Origin: Scilla litardierei
Lineage: Eukaryota > Streptophyta > Magnoliopsida > Asparagales > Asparagaceae
Direction: 5' to 3'
NCBI GenBank assembly: GCA_030789695.1
Contig: CM061140.1
Location: forward strand, 77,810,422 to 77,874,421
Length of the DNA stretch: 64,000 bases
Shown here one piece after another: positions 42,331-52,912 of this stretch. The notes under the pieces are model-generated. The model saw only the letters and a program-made list of their open reading frames with translations. It was not told the origin of the DNA and made no database searches. Made by a program: the position numbers and the translations under genes. Position 1 is the stretch's first letter. Every line of letters begins with the position of its first letter.

Positions 42331-44567
42331 TCAAGGGTGCCTAAGAAGATGGGGCTGAGCCGTCTCCTTCCTGAGGCGGAGGAGGAGGAGGTGGTGGTGG
42401 AACAGACTGCTGAGTGGGTGTGGGTGTGGTAGCAGGCTGGGTGGGTGTAGGAGTAGTGTGGGTACGGGTGTAGGGGTAGGTACCTGCTGGGTGGGAGTGG
42501 GTGCGGTCGGTACGCGAGGGAGCCGGTCGAGAATCTGTGTGAGGCAATAGTGAATGCCCGGCAGTAGGTCGAAACGGCTGGCCATGGTGGTGACGGTGGA
42601 AGACATGGTCCTAAGGTCGCCTCTGAGGGCACTCACCGCCCCCTCGAGAGCACGAATGCTCAGAAGTACAGTGTCGGGGGGAGGTGGTGCAGAGGGACGG
42701 ACCTGTCGGTGCTGTACAGGACGAGGCTGGCGTACTCGGGTGGCGTAAGTGATGGGCTCAGCAGGCATGTGTAGGTAGGGTGCTGTGCTCACTAGTGTGG
42801 GCCTAGCCTCAGGGCGAGGCTGGGACGCAGGCAGGCGTGAAGTGGAAGCAACAGCAGCGGAAGTGGAGTATAAGAATGGCGACGAGGCGTCCATAGAGGT
42901 CGGTGACACAGAAGTGAAGACAGACGTCACCACACTCTCAGAAAGTACGGCTGTGGTGGGGACAGAAGTCACTACCGCTGGGGAGGTAGTGAGGGGTCCA
43001 AGAGGTGAAATCCCAGCGGTGATCATGCTTGCCACGGTCTCCACGACCGCAGCAAAAGAGGGCTCTCCACTCTCGACAAATGTAGGTGGGCGCTCGGGAA
43101 GTGCAGAGCAAAGGGGCTCAACGGACAGAGGGCCAGCAGGGGTGGTGGTAGTGGTGGTGGTAGCGGCAGGGTTAGTGGTGGCAGCAGGCGTGGTGGTGGT
43201 GGGCTCAGCAAGTGTGCTCCCGACACTGGCAGAAGTGGAGACAGAAGTGTCAGGAGCGGCAGAAGGTGCAGGGACAGGCTGAGGGGCCACGGGATCAACG
43301 GGCGCAGCTGGGTCATCGGGTGCAGCGTGGGCAGCATGGGTAGCATGGGCCTGCTCGGCCTCCTCGGCCTCGAGCACGTATGCGGCGGGGATCAGAAGAT
43401 CCATCGCCGGGAGCCAGTCCACCTGGGCCGGTGCAATCTGTGTCCGAGCTGGGCTCGGAAGAATCATGTAATCAGCACCGTAGGGGCCGTGCAGCCAGAC
43501 CCAGTGTCGCTCACCGTGCGGACGAAGCATCTTCATCCGGGCCATAACGTCTATGGTCAATGAAGTGGGGCCCGGAGAACGACGGAAATCGACCGGTAGG
43601 TCCTCGCCGGTCATCAAGGTGAGCAGGGTGATCAGACCACCGCAGCATATCGGTGAGCGAGCGCCCACCGAAATGATGATGCGGTCCAAAAACCAGCTCG
43701 CGATATCAATCACGACGGTGGGGACCAACTCGTCACTGTCCCTAGCTAGAACTCTGGGACGCGTCATCGCATAGAGCATATAAAGCTCTGGCGTGGACAT
43801 CGTCCCAGGCTCATACCTCGCCAAAAAGGTAGTCTCCATAAGGCACTGAGCTATGCGGAGGCAGGGATGGACGATGGCCGAGGCCTTGGCCCTACTAGGG
43901 TCAAAGGCGGCAGGTAGACCCGTGATCCAGGCCCAGAAGGCACCGGAATCGAACGAAGGTGGGGGAATGTGAGTGGGGGCGTAACCACGGTCGGCCCCGG
44001 GGACATCGGGCCACGAGAAGAATGCTCTCATCATACCAAGAGTGACCTGGCACTCCCGGTCCATGAACCTAAACGAGCATCCCTCGTCGGTCCGGGCGAT
44101 AGAACTAATGACCTCAAGTGTCGGACGGAGAAACGTGTCCGCCGACACCTGGAAGAAATCTCGCCAGCCCACGTTGTCATACAATGTGAGCATCCCCTCG
44201 AGTACCCCCAGGCATCCTAGGTCTGCAAGGTGTGCGAACCTGGAGGGTATGATCGAGCGCTGGGAAACGCGCTCGAAGACGACGCGGTGTGCGTCGTCTC
44301 GGAACGTAATCCCGAGCGGCCCGACAAGTGGAGCCGGTGGCAGTGGACGGGCTGTGGGATGGCAGGGAGTGGCTGTGCGGGGTGTGCGGGCTGTGCGGGC
44401 TCTGCAGGCTGTGCGGGGTGTGCGGAGCCTGCAGGCTGTGCTGGGTGAACGGGGTGTGGTGGAGTAGGCGGAGGAGAGTCCTCCACCTCGTGGGAGGGGC
44501 CGGCATCATCCGACCGCTTCCGCTTGGCGGAAGCTCTCCTCGACCTCGGCCGTGTCCGGGGCGGCAT
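42331..44567 (-). pseudogene. E2 ORF2, Athila ORF-1-like, with frameshifts in its repetitive parts
   Basis: It starts at 44567 with MPPRTRPRSRRASAKRKR, a basic run resembling a bipartite nuclear localisation signal. An Ala/Gln/Pro/His repeat (HPAQPA-like, from GC-rich tandem units at about 44345-44450) follows. The frame then changes near 44350. The long frame 44193-42331 contains the Athila ORF-1 core, for example VGWRDFFQVSADTFLRPTLE, AFFSWPDVPGADRGY and SAIVHPCLRIAQCLMETTFL, then a long Pro/Thr/Ala-rich tail. Near the end a second frame change is likely because another frame (to 42341) gives a Pro/Thr-rich tail like that of E1. Function of this protein family is not established. It lies downstream of an internal TATA box with family 2 motifs. 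Confidence 0.82.
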
Positions 44568-45104
44568 ATGGCCCCCGGGTGCTCACCAAATATGTGAAAA
44601 ACGCGGCGTGCGTAAAATAAAGGAAAGAGTATACCGCGACACGCCGCGAGAGCGAAGTAATGGAAGCGTGCGAAGACGACGCCTCCACGTAGCCCAAAAC
44701 AGTCCCCGGAAGCTCCCCTGGGCTCCCCTAAGCTCCCCAAATTTACCTGCGCATAAAACGAAGAGATTAGCGTGTAATATTCAAAACGTATGGGGGGTTA
44801 GGGGTAGAATGGATGGAAATTGAATTTAATTTGGGTTTGGGGTTCGTTAGACACATGGATCCTTGAAAAATACACAATAGAGGAGGAAAAGGCTAAAAAT
44901 CGGGTTACCGGAGTTGGCCGGAGGCGTGGCCGCCGCCGGTGACTCGGGCGGAGGTGCGGCGGGCTCGGCCGGCGATGGGTGGCCGAGCGGTGGCGGCGGA
45001 CGAGAGATCGGGTGAGTGGGGGAGAAGCTACGGGCGAGGGGAGTCGAGCGGGCATGAATTTGGGATTTTTGATCGTTTCGAAAAACGCGCCCCCCCGTGC
45101 CCCC
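44568..45104 (-). other. E2 leader between internal TATA box and ORF2
   Basis: No sense-strand gene is supported. The GC-rich part at 44900-45050 reads as an Arg/Pro/Ser-rich frame, probably fortuitous. By position it would be the 5' UTR of an ORF2 transcript. Confidence 0.5.
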
Positions 45105-45465
45105 TTTTATAGAAAAAGTTACGACTCGGCCGAGTGACTAAGTCACTCGGCCGAGTGAACTCAACGGAAAATATTGGAAAATTTCCCCCCGCTAATGACT
45201 CGGCCGAGTGTCCTTGCCACCCTCGGCCGAGTGGAGTAAGTCCATTTGGTCGAGTGGCTCAAGCTACTCGGCAAGACTCGCCCTAGGAGCGTATCAGTTC
45301 TACTCGGCCGAGTGAATATATATACTCGGACGAGTGATAATTATACTGAAATCAAGAAAAGAAACAGAGAGTTGGGTACATCAGACTTCCCTCGTTCGTG
45401 GGCCGCTCGGGCGGATGAACTTGTGTGCTCGGTCAAGTGACTAGTATACTCGGCCGAGTGAACCC
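45105..45465 (-). promoter_or_regulatory. E2 internal CTCGGCCGAG cluster with TATA box upstream of ORF2
   Basis: About ten copies of ACTCGGCCGAGT and close variants lie at 45124-45462, for instance GACTCGGCCGAGTGAC at 45123. On the minus strand they lead to TCTATAAAAGGGG (45113-45101). Motif type matches the E2 LTR, not E1. Confidence 0.72.
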
Positions 45466-45726
45466 TGTTTTCTGCTATTTGGCTTCGTTTGGGATCTAAA
45501 CTCTGTTTTTCTTCCTCCAGTCGATTTCATCTTCCTCCTAGGCTTCGAGCGCATTCCTGGAGCGCTCCTCGTCGCCTCGTTCATCCTCCTAATGATAGAT
45601 ATCCCTTTCTCCTCTCCTGTCAAAGAAAAATAGGACCCGTTATCACAAAATTTTTGGGCGAACGAATCAAAACACTAATAATTTCTAAAACAAAAATAAA
45701 GAAAAAGTAAAAATAAAGCGATAACC

Positions 45727-45744
45727 GTCGGGTTTCCTCCCGAC
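45727..45744 (-). ncRNA. Conserved hairpin after protease, E2 copy
   Basis: GTCGGG (45727-45732), loop TTTCCT, CCCGAC (45739-45744), followed by AAGCGCTCGTTTAAGGTCG. Compared with E1 (CATGGG/CCCATG) the outer three stem pairs are all changed yet still paired, while GGG/CCC and the loop are kept (AGGAAA on the sense strand against AGGCAA). Confidence 0.7.
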
Positions 45745-45789
45745 AAGCGCTCGTTTAAGGTCGTGAGCTCGACCCCCTTTGATTTTCAA

Positions 45790-47346
45790 TTAATGCGGGA
45801 TATTTGGTGCATAGGAGATGCACCCGTCAAATTTTCCGGGGAGAACGCTTGGATTCGAAAGTTGAGGCGGCGTGTTCTCCCTCGGTGGTCTCTCGTCTCG
45901 AATAGCGTTGGGGGGTGGCTCCCCCAAGCTAGAGCTTTCTCCGGGCCTCGGCTTTACCGGTGACACCGATTTCCGTATCGGCGGGGCTTTCTTCGAAGAC
46001 TTCAACTTTGAGAGCTTGCAGAGCTCTTGAATCCTTGCGACATCAGCGTCACCTTCATCAATTTCAGTGGAGAAGTCGGGGGAATGCTCCATATTTTCAT
46101 CTTGGCCTAAGTCCGGCCCTTCCTCGAAATCTTCTTTGAATAGAGCGCCGATCGAATGGGGGATTGCTTCCTCAATAACCTCGTCAAGGAGGTCCATATA
46201 GTCCAGCTCCTCGTGATAAGGCATGTGTTTCATTGCCTTGGGAATATGAAGCTCCACCTCGATGTTGCCGACATTCAATGTTAGAGTTCCTTCTCGTACG
46301 TCGACAATGACACCGGCGGTGACGAGGAACGGGCGTCCAAGTATTAGCGACGTGTCGCCCTCCTCCTTAACATCCATGATAACGAAGTCACATGGCAAAC
46401 ATATGCCCCCCGGGACTTGTAGCGGGATGTCCTCTGCGATCCCTACCGGCCTTGTGATCCGCCCATCGGCTAGTTGTATCCGCATGTCGGTAGGCTTCAA
46501 TTTTGTCCCGGTGTTTAGTCTTTGGAACATAGAGAGAGGCATGATGCTAACACTAGCCCCCAAGTCCACTAATGCCTTTTGAAGGGGGACGCCGCCCAAG
46601 GTGCAAGGAATTCGAAAACTCCCCGGGTCTTTGAACTTAGCGGGCTCCTTCTCTCTCTTGGTGAACCAAGTCCCCTCCTCGGCTAGCATTATTTTCTCCT
46701 TCCTCTTTCTCCCCGTAATTAAGTCTTTTAGGAACTTGGCGTAAGTTGGGATTTCAACGATGGCGTCGAGGAAAGGAATGTTGAGGCTTACCCCTCTTAA
46801 ATACTCGAGAAACTTTGCTAGCCGTTTCTCCATTTTTGCTCTAGCAAGCCTCTGGGGGAATGGGACCGGTGGCATAAAACGCCTCTCTTCAAGCAATTGC
46901 TCTGCTCTAGACTTCTCTTTTTCTTGCGGCAGTCTCTCCTCCTCAACTTCAACGGCCGGCTCAATTGGCTCTACATTCTCCTCCACGGGCTCCTCGGTTG
47001 GAATCATGACGGGAGTGATATCCTTCCCGCCTCTAGTTGTAACTGCGACCACAGCATTGATGTGGTCGGTGGCGCCCTGTGGGTTTTGCTCGGGTTGAGC
47101 CGGCAACTGTTGAGTATTCCGATTGAGCAACGCCAATTGCTCCGAAATTTGGCCTACAATGGTTGTAAGAGAGTCTTGACCCGCCTTCAAGGAAGCATTT
47201 ATCTTATTTTGTTTGACCATGAACTCCTCCACCTTAGCTTCAAATTCAGATCGTTGATGAGCTTGTGGGGGGTTTGGGTTTCTCCACCCTTGATTGTATC
47301 CGGGCGGCCTATAGGGTCCAACTTGTTGATTTGGTGGGAAATGTTG
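45790..47346 (-). CDS. E2 linker and retropepsin (protease)
   Basis: The open frame runs from the in-frame stop ending gag (47347-47349) to TGA/TAA at 45790; the first Met is at 47232. It carries MPPVPFPQRLARAKMEKRL, IPTYAKFLKDLITG and the protease site ALVDLGASVSIMP near residue 220, then LILGRPFLVTAGVIVDVREG. Full-length and undisrupted, unlike the E1 and E4 copies. The C-terminal 130 residues are acidic and then Pro/Ser-rich, with no RT. It is in the same frame as gag, separated only by TAA, so it would need readthrough or internal initiation. Confidence 0.88.
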   Translation of the reverse strand, partial: QHFPPNQQVGPYRPPGYNQGWRNPNPPQAHQRSEFEAKVEEFMVKQNKINASLKAGQDSLTTIVGQISEQLALLNRNTQQLPAQPEQNPQGATDHINAVVAVTTRGGKDITPVMIPTEEPVEENVEPIEPAVEVEEERLPQEKEKSRAEQLLEERRFMPPVPFPQRLARAKMEKRLAKFLEYLRGVSLNIPFLDAIVEIPTYAKFLKDLITGRKRKEKIMLAEEGTWFTKREKEPAKFKDPGSFRIPCTLGGVPLQKALVDLGASVSIMPLSMFQRLNTGTKLKPTDMRIQLADGRITRPVGIAEDIPLQVPGGICLPCDFVIMDVKEEGDTSLILGRPFLVTAGVIVDVREGTLTLNVGNIEVELHIPKAMKHMPYHEELDYMDLLDEVIEEAIPHSIGALFKEDFEEGPDLGQDENMEHSPDFSTEIDEGDADVARIQELCKLSKLKSSKKAPPIRKSVSPVKPRPGESSSLGEPPPNAIRDERPPRENTPPQLSNPSVLPGKFDGCISYAPNIPH

Positions 47347-48552
47347 TTATGGAGGCCCCCTCGGTGGATATTGTTGTTGTTGTTGTTGTGGTCGAGCTTG
47401 TTGAGGTAGTTGTTGCGGTGGGTTCAACGCTCCATCATTGTTTGCATATGAGAAACCGGGATGGTTTCTAGTGGCCGGATTGGCCCAATATCCTTGATTC
47501 CCCGCGACGTATTGTACTTGCTCCAAGGATCCCTCTCCTTGTTCGCCTCCCAAATACATAGCTTGATATTGGTCTTGCCAATCACACATTTGATTCATTG
47601 GTGCGGAAGTGGAAGGGGTTCCTTGGGGCTCCGTGATATACTTCTCCAGTCTCTCCACCACCTTGTGGAGAGAATCAAACTTGTTTGTCAGCTCCGCTAC
47701 GGCCTTTGCCTCATAAATGCTAGATGGCTTCAAGGAGGACGAAGAGTGTCCTCGCTCGTCGCCCCATTGTTGATTGTTTGAAGCCATCTCCTCAATTAGG
47801 GCCGTAGCTTCGTCGGGAGTCTTCGATAGGATGGCACCATTTGCCGCCGCATCAATTATCTGCTTGGTCCCCGGTTGGAGACCATTGTAGAAGCTATGGA
47901 CTAGCTCCCAATCCTTGATGCTATGGTGGAGGCATTGATGCTGCAGATCTTTGAAACGCTCCCAAGCCTCATAGAGTGTCTCTTGAGGTCCTTGCTTGAA
48001 GGACATAAGAGCACTCCTAATCTTTACCGTCTTGGAGGGCGGATAGAACTTGTCAATGAACGCACTCACCAACTCGTCCCATGAGGTAAAGACTCTGTCA
48101 TCTTGCATCCTCAACCAATAAAGAGCTTTGTCCTTTAATGTGAATGGGAAGAGGCGCAGTCTGATGGCATCTAGGGTGACGCCCGGCATCTGAAATGTGG
48201 CGCACTTCGACAAAAATAGCTGGATATGGTAGTGAGCCTTTTCATGGGCGTTCCCATGAAATGGATCCTGCTGCATCAGAACAACTACTCCGGTCTTCAG
48301 CTCAAAATTCTTGTCGGCCGCCAACTCCGGCACGGCAATGGATGAGGTCGTAGAAGAGGTCTTAGGCCGAAGCCTATCGCGAATGGAAATGATCATCGAC
48401 ATTCTTGCCGCCAATTGTTCCACAGTTTCCGGGTTGGTCATAAACCTCCCTTCCAGATTTTGTCTCCTCTCCGCTCTAATTCTCCGCACGGTACGTTCGA
48501 TCTCGGGATCAAATAATATAGCTTCAGGGTCCGCCGTCGATCTCGTGTACAT
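47347..48552 (-). CDS. E2 gag
   Basis: It begins MYTRSTADPEAILF at 48552; 401 residues. The retrotransposon gag domain shows LRLFPFTLKDKALYWL, FIDKFYPPSKTVKIRSALMS, QETLYEAWERFKDLQ, VHSFYNGLQPGTKQIIDAAA and EEMASNNQQW. The C-terminus is Gln/Pro-rich. No CCHC knuckle. The frame ends at TAA (47349-47347) in the Gln-rich segment where CAA is the likely ancestral codon; protease continues in frame. Gag is otherwise intact and could encode a particle protein. Confidence 0.9.
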   Translation of the reverse strand: MYTRSTADPEAILFDPEIERTVRRIRAERRQNLEGRFMTNPETVEQLAARMSMIISIRDRLRPKTSSTTSSIAVPELAADKNFELKTGVVVLMQQDPFHGNAHEKAHYHIQLFLSKCATFQMPGVTLDAIRLRLFPFTLKDKALYWLRMQDDRVFTSWDELVSAFIDKFYPPSKTVKIRSALMSFKQGPQETLYEAWERFKDLQHQCLHHSIKDWELVHSFYNGLQPGTKQIIDAAANGAILSKTPDEATALIEEMASNNQQWGDERGHSSSSLKPSSIYEAKAVAELTNKFDSLHKVVERLEKYITEPQGTPSTSAPMNQMCDWQDQYQAMYLGGEQGEGSLEQVQYVAGNQGYWANPATRNHPGFSYANNDGALNPPQQLPQQARPQQQQQQYPPRGPP

Positions 48553-48672
48553 GCAATGAGAAAACAGAGTTTCAAAGAAATGATTAGCACAGTGGAAGGG
48601 TTAGATAAAAAATAAAGAAATAAAAACAAAAAAGAAGAAATAGCTAGGGTGATAAGATCAAACACTATCGCC

Positions 48673-48690
48673 TCCCTGGCAACGGCGCCA
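48673..48690 (-). promoter_or_regulatory. E2 primer binding site, tRNA-Asp type
   Basis: Plus strand TCCCTGGCAACGGCGCCA matches the tRNA-Asp 3' end with one difference (CTGG for CCGG), six bases inside the 5' LTR. Confidence 0.9.
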
Positions 48691-49063
48691 AAAACTTGAT
48701 CGCTTCGGAATGTAACCCAAAAAGAGCGACCGTGTAGTTTTACCGCAAGCGCACGGTGTAGCGGCGAGTGGGTTATCGAACACAGGGAGGACGAATGACG
48801 GTGTCTTCTCTGAACAACCTGGCTATAAGAACAGAAAAGATGGAATTTGCCTTTTGGCGATCCTGTCACAATCGTCAGACAAAGTATGGAATATAGAATC
48901 AGATAAAAGACGCCTAGGGAATGGGGAATCCCCGCTACTCACCGTATCTCGTCAATGTGATTCATTGGTATCACAATTGCTAGGGTAGAATTTCGGATGA
49001 ACTAGTTGCAACTGAATGTAGAACCTAGCTCACGCTCTCGCGCTGTTGCCGGTCTATCGCTAA

Positions 49064-49369
49064 CCTAGGGTTGGGTACAATCTCTTGCAAACCCTAGCCT
49101 AGGCAAGCTAGCATTAGGATCAACATCATCGTTCAATCGCGCCCCGAGCCCACTCTCGTGCAAACTCGGGCCACGACCTAGGTTGGGATAGTTCCTGCCC
49201 ATCCAATCTCTTGCAAATGGGTATCAGCATGGAATTGCAACGGAGAACCCTAGTATCGGTCCAATCTCTTGCAAACCGATACTGCGGAAACTCAATTTCA
49301 ACCCAATTCGGATTTCTAGGGTTTCATATCGAATTGGGATCCAATCTCTTGCAAATACCAATTGATATG
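49064..49369 (-). ncRNA. Five-hairpin array, E2 5' LTR copy
   Basis: Hairpins lie at 49064-49103, 49143-49170, 49198-49221, 49252-49283 and 49325-49369. The fourth has a perfect 9-bp stem, AGTATCGGT/ACCGATACT. The third is CCCAT/ATGGG. The second is CCCGAG/CTCGGG where the 1-2220 copy has CTCGAG/CTCGAG, a paired T-A to C-G change. One mismatch appears in the fifth stem. Confidence 0.8.
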
Positions 49370-49754
49370 AATACCTAGCTATCTGTGTTAAATCGATCCC
49401 AAACTAACCCTAATAGCAATTCTAGCAATATTTCTACCAAGTCATCACAAATCAGAAATTGGGCTCGTAGGGTTCATCCCCACGCCCCAAGACGTTAAGA
49501 CTACTCACAATTCATAGCACAAATACAAAAATAATCAATGGACTTAACAAGAGAATTCATCACAATATTCAAATAGGCAATAAAAATAGTATTTTTAAGG
49601 GAGAGAGAGACAAACCAATAGAGTTCTCCAAGAATCCAACAAAAATAAGCTTTTCTCTCCTCTCCAATCACAATAATCTAAAGCTAAAAAGTTTAATCTA
49701 AAAAGCTGCAAAAAGTAATGGGAAAAGCTCTCTAACCTAGGTCAAAAACTGGGG

Positions 49755-50225
49755 TTAAATACCCCCCAAAATCGTCCAAAAAACTGTGACCAAAATGTCC
49801 CTGCGCAGCCTGAAAATCGCAATTTTCGCTACAGCCAGCGCGTCGCACTCGGCCGAGTGACAAAAGTCGCTCGGCCGAGTAAGAAACCCTGAAAATTTCC
49901 AGTAAGTCTGGGCCTTCGGAGGTCTTCTCTTCGGGGGTCGCTCGGCCGAGTGAGTTGTAGTCACTCGGCCGATGGCTTCTATTCACTCGGGCGGTCGGCA
50001 TTTTCCACTCGGCCGAGTGGGTCTTCTGAAGCTCAGGCAGACGAAAAACAGTAAGTCGGCTCTTTTGGATGGGCGTCGTCTGAATGCCACTCGGGCGGAC
50101 GGGGTCTCGTCACTCGGCCGATGTGGCTTCCGATCTCGGCCGAGTGCACATATGATGCGTGTCCGATCTGGCCGGCCGAGCGGGGTCTCACTGGTCGGCC
50201 GAGTGACTCCTTCACTCGGCTGAGT
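49755..50225 (-). promoter_or_regulatory. U3 CTCGGCCGAG cluster with TATA-like box, E2 5' LTR
   Basis: Motifs run 49845-50225, including GCACTCGGCCGAGTGAC at 49845 and CCACTCGGCCGAGTGG near 50006. TATTTAA lies at 49761-49755 on the minus strand. This should drive genomic RNA. Confidence 0.75.
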
Positions 50226-50521
50226 GAGACACCAAAAATGCCCAAACAGCTTGTTTTTGCCTCCTCATCGCTCCTGTGATGTTCTTTCTTCTTCCACTCC
50301 TCTCCAATGGCGAAATACCCCTCGGGGAGGTCATCGGTGACACTCTGGAGTAGGCGTGTCTCGGGATCACTCCAAATCGCTCCAAATCACCTGAAATTCG
50401 ACAAAAACAACAAATCGTGAAGAGTATCGCAATATCGTCGGTATATCGTGAAAAACATGATTTGAGCGATCTAAATGGCATGCAAACATGCGGAAAAAAG
50501 GTGTAAAATATGGAGTGATCA

Positions 50522-50985
50522 CTTAGTGCTCCCAGAGTTGGTCAGTGCTAATGGACATGGGAATGCCCACTGACCGAACCCGGGTAGTCCGGCGTATCAT
50601 CCTGGGCATCGACCAGAATATCGGGACCATGGGACGCTGGTATCACTCTTAGAGGCAACATCTCACCATTAAACCCTAATTCCGATCGTTATCCTATCCG
50701 TCGGCCGCAGTGGTGAGAACACATGATAGGGTGGAAACCGAAGTCCTGTGTTTCCCTTTATATTGTTTATCCTTCGTATTCATCTTGTGACAACCCATCT
50801 ATTGATTTGGGCTAGCTCGCCCATAGGGTGAATTTGGTCCCTTCTGACAAAAGCACAACCACGCCTCCCTGTGTTCGACCCCCAAGCCACACTACAACAC
50901 CGTGCGCTTGCGGTTATAAATATTTAAATCTCGCGCCCCCAATCCTATTACACTCATTGCATGATCACAAACCGTGGGGACGTCA
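50522..50985 (+). repeat. Family 1 LTR, plus-strand, part 2 (after E2)
   Basis: Resumes at the CTTAG duplication with TGCTCCCAGAG and runs to GTGGGGACGTCA (50985), the typical family 1 LTR end. It contains the leader stem-loop at 50531-50584, here with GGTCAGTG/CACTGACC where other copies have GATCAGTG/CACTGATC. No tRNA-Asp primer site follows, so this is the 3' LTR or a solo LTR of the chimeric copy. Confidence 0.8.
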
Positions 50986-51181
50986 ACCACGTAGAGGTCA
51001 GCCTTGTGTGCATGCAACCACTAGGAAGAGGATACCAAAAACATACACTATTTGGGGTCCTAAGAACACTAGCAATCATGCTAAGGATATGTATGTGCAA
51101 TCTTATATTCATGATGTTATTTTGAATGAAGATTATGTTGGGAAATCAAGGTCGTCTTGGACTTGGTTTCCAAAGGGTTAG
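50986..51181 (+). pseudogene. Possible Ty1/copia gag-pol linker remnant
   Basis: The frame reads TIWGPKNTSNHAKDMYV and SRSSWTWFPKG before TAG. The repeated W-(G/F)-PK phrases resemble the WVPKG linker after the zinc knuckle of some copia elements. No knuckle or integrase is visible, so the assignment is tentative. Confidence 0.35.
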
Positions 51182-51957
51182 TTTTCATTGACCCAACATG
51201 TTTGGTACCATATGTTTAAATTCATTTTATGGGTACCAAAGCATTTGTGTTAAGAATTGGTTTATTCTTTTATTTGCATATCGGTCTTAGATGCTCATGT
51301 TTGTTGGAAACTTAAATTCTTATTGAATTTGATTTCCATTGATTGATTATTAGTAAATCATTGTGTTTAGGTTTTTCATATCTACAATATTTAATACTTT
51401 CTCATGCAATATATGCTTTTGTTCATATTTATGTTTTGTTGCATGTGATACATGTCATGCTTTTGGATTAATATACATATTTACTTTCAGTACAATGGAT
51501 ACATGCATGTATATGGTTAAATATTTATCAAGTGATATGATTACATGTATCATGAAAATTGTGTGTGATTACATTAGGATATGGGTTACAATTATTTGAA
51601 TTTAGTATTTAAATTTTTCCCCAAACACATAGGATCCAAAAAGGTTTTTGGATACCAAAATTATGTTTTCTAGGTTCAATCCACTTTGGGATACCTACTC
51701 TACCAACTCCTTGATTTGCAAAGATTTCCATTCAAATGTAGTTGATGGTGCTTAAGTGATGCACCAAAGTAGGGGGCTTAATATTTTAAGTATATTCATA
51801 CATTTTGGTATCTATGTGTGTTTGATGCATGTAGATGTCCCATTGTGTTTGAGACTATCTCATGCATATCCCATGTATGCATATTATGTGTCTTTTATGC
51901 CATTCATGTCTATATATGTCATTTGTGTCAAATTCTTGACTCATGTGCATTGTGTAT
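51182..51957. other. AT-rich sequence left of E4
   Basis: No supported gene. It may be decayed retrotransposon sequence. The last five bases, TGTAT (51953-51957), would be the E4 target duplication, which cannot be checked because the right end of E4 is outside the window. Confidence 0.4.
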
Positions 51958-52363
51958 TGATGTCCCCCGCTTATGCGTGCTAGATGTGTGCAATAATACG
52001 ATTGGGGGCGTGAGATTTAAATATTTGTAACCGCAAGCGCACGGTGTTGTAGTGTGGCTTGGGGGTCGAACTCAGGGAGGCGTGGATGTGCTTGTGTCAA
52101 AGAGGATCAAATTCACCCCAGGGGTGAGCTAGCCAGAATCGAATGATGGTTTGTCACGATAAATGGAATGCAAGGTATATACAATATAAAGGAAAAACCC
52201 GGGACTTTGGTTTCCACCCTATCGTGCGATTCTCGCCGATACGGCCTACAGGTAGGATAGCGATCGAAATTAGGGTCTAATGGTGAGACGTTGCCTCTAA
52301 GAGTGGTACCAACATCCCATGGGCCCGATATTCCGGTCGGTGCCCAGGATGATATGCCGGACT

Positions 52364-52419
52364 TCTCGGGTTCGATCAGTGGGCACTCCCGTGTCTATTA
52401 ACACTGATCAACTACGGGA
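52364..52419 (-). ncRNA. Family 1 leader stem-loop, E4 3' LTR copy
   Basis: Arms at 52364-52381 and 52402-52419. The core CGATCAGTG pairs with CACTGATCA with one wobble-compatible change on the sense strand (T-G for C-G). Confidence 0.65.
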
Positions 52420-52912
52420 GCACTAAGCTTGCAACGATAACTCCCAACATCTCATCCTACCGCTCCCACGCACTAGGATTCGGCGTCTATGCTAAGGGCG
52501 TGCGCTATGGCTAGGGAGTCAACCGCCAAGTTTATTCCCCCTTGGCCCAACGGTCAAAGGCGGTCTTTTTCCCGCCGATGACAATGAAACACCCTGCGTA
52601 ACCGTTAGATTCCTAATCCATATCGATTTCCTAGCCCTATGGTTGCATCGGAGAGAACCCACGAAGGGGTTTCCACCAAAATCCCAGATTCGGGAACTAC
52701 TCACACATATTTAGTAAAAAGCGATCTAAACAGAAATCGACCATAAAAATCATGATCAGACAATAGAAATGCAGTGGTAGTAAAGCAATTAAGATAATAC
52801 TAAAGTTTCACAAAGATCTGAAAACTTACAAAAACTGGGAAATTACAGCCGTCACAAAATGAAGAAAACAGTAAAAAATAACCAACTTTCGTTTCTGGAA
52901 AACCTAGGGCTC

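Larger units (their letters stand above)
38583..50521 (-). mobile_element. E2: complete non-autonomous Athila-type LTR retrotransposon, family 2
   Basis: LTRs 38583-40408 and 48697-50521 (1826 and 1825 bases) have TGA...TCA ends and flanking duplication CTTAG (38578-38582, 50522-50526). Minus-strand order is LTR, primer site, gag, protease, hairpin, internal motif cluster with TATA box, Athila ORF-1-like ORF2, non-coding region, polypurine tract, LTR. No RT, RNase H or integrase. LTRs differ at few positions by eye. It is inserted in the leader of a family 1 LTR, immediately beside that LTR's stem-loop. Confidence 0.95.
48697..50521 (-). repeat. E2 5' LTR
   Basis: Plus-strand ends are TGATCGCTTCGG and GGAGTGATCA, followed by duplication CTTAG. 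It contains the five-hairpin array (49064-49369), the TATA-like box (49755-49761) and the CTCGGCCGAG cluster to 50225. Confidence 0.95.

Noticed and set aside
42785..43282. 165-codon Val/Gly-rich plus-strand frame
   Set aside because: It is antisense to the Pro/Thr/Ala-rich tail of E2 ORF2.
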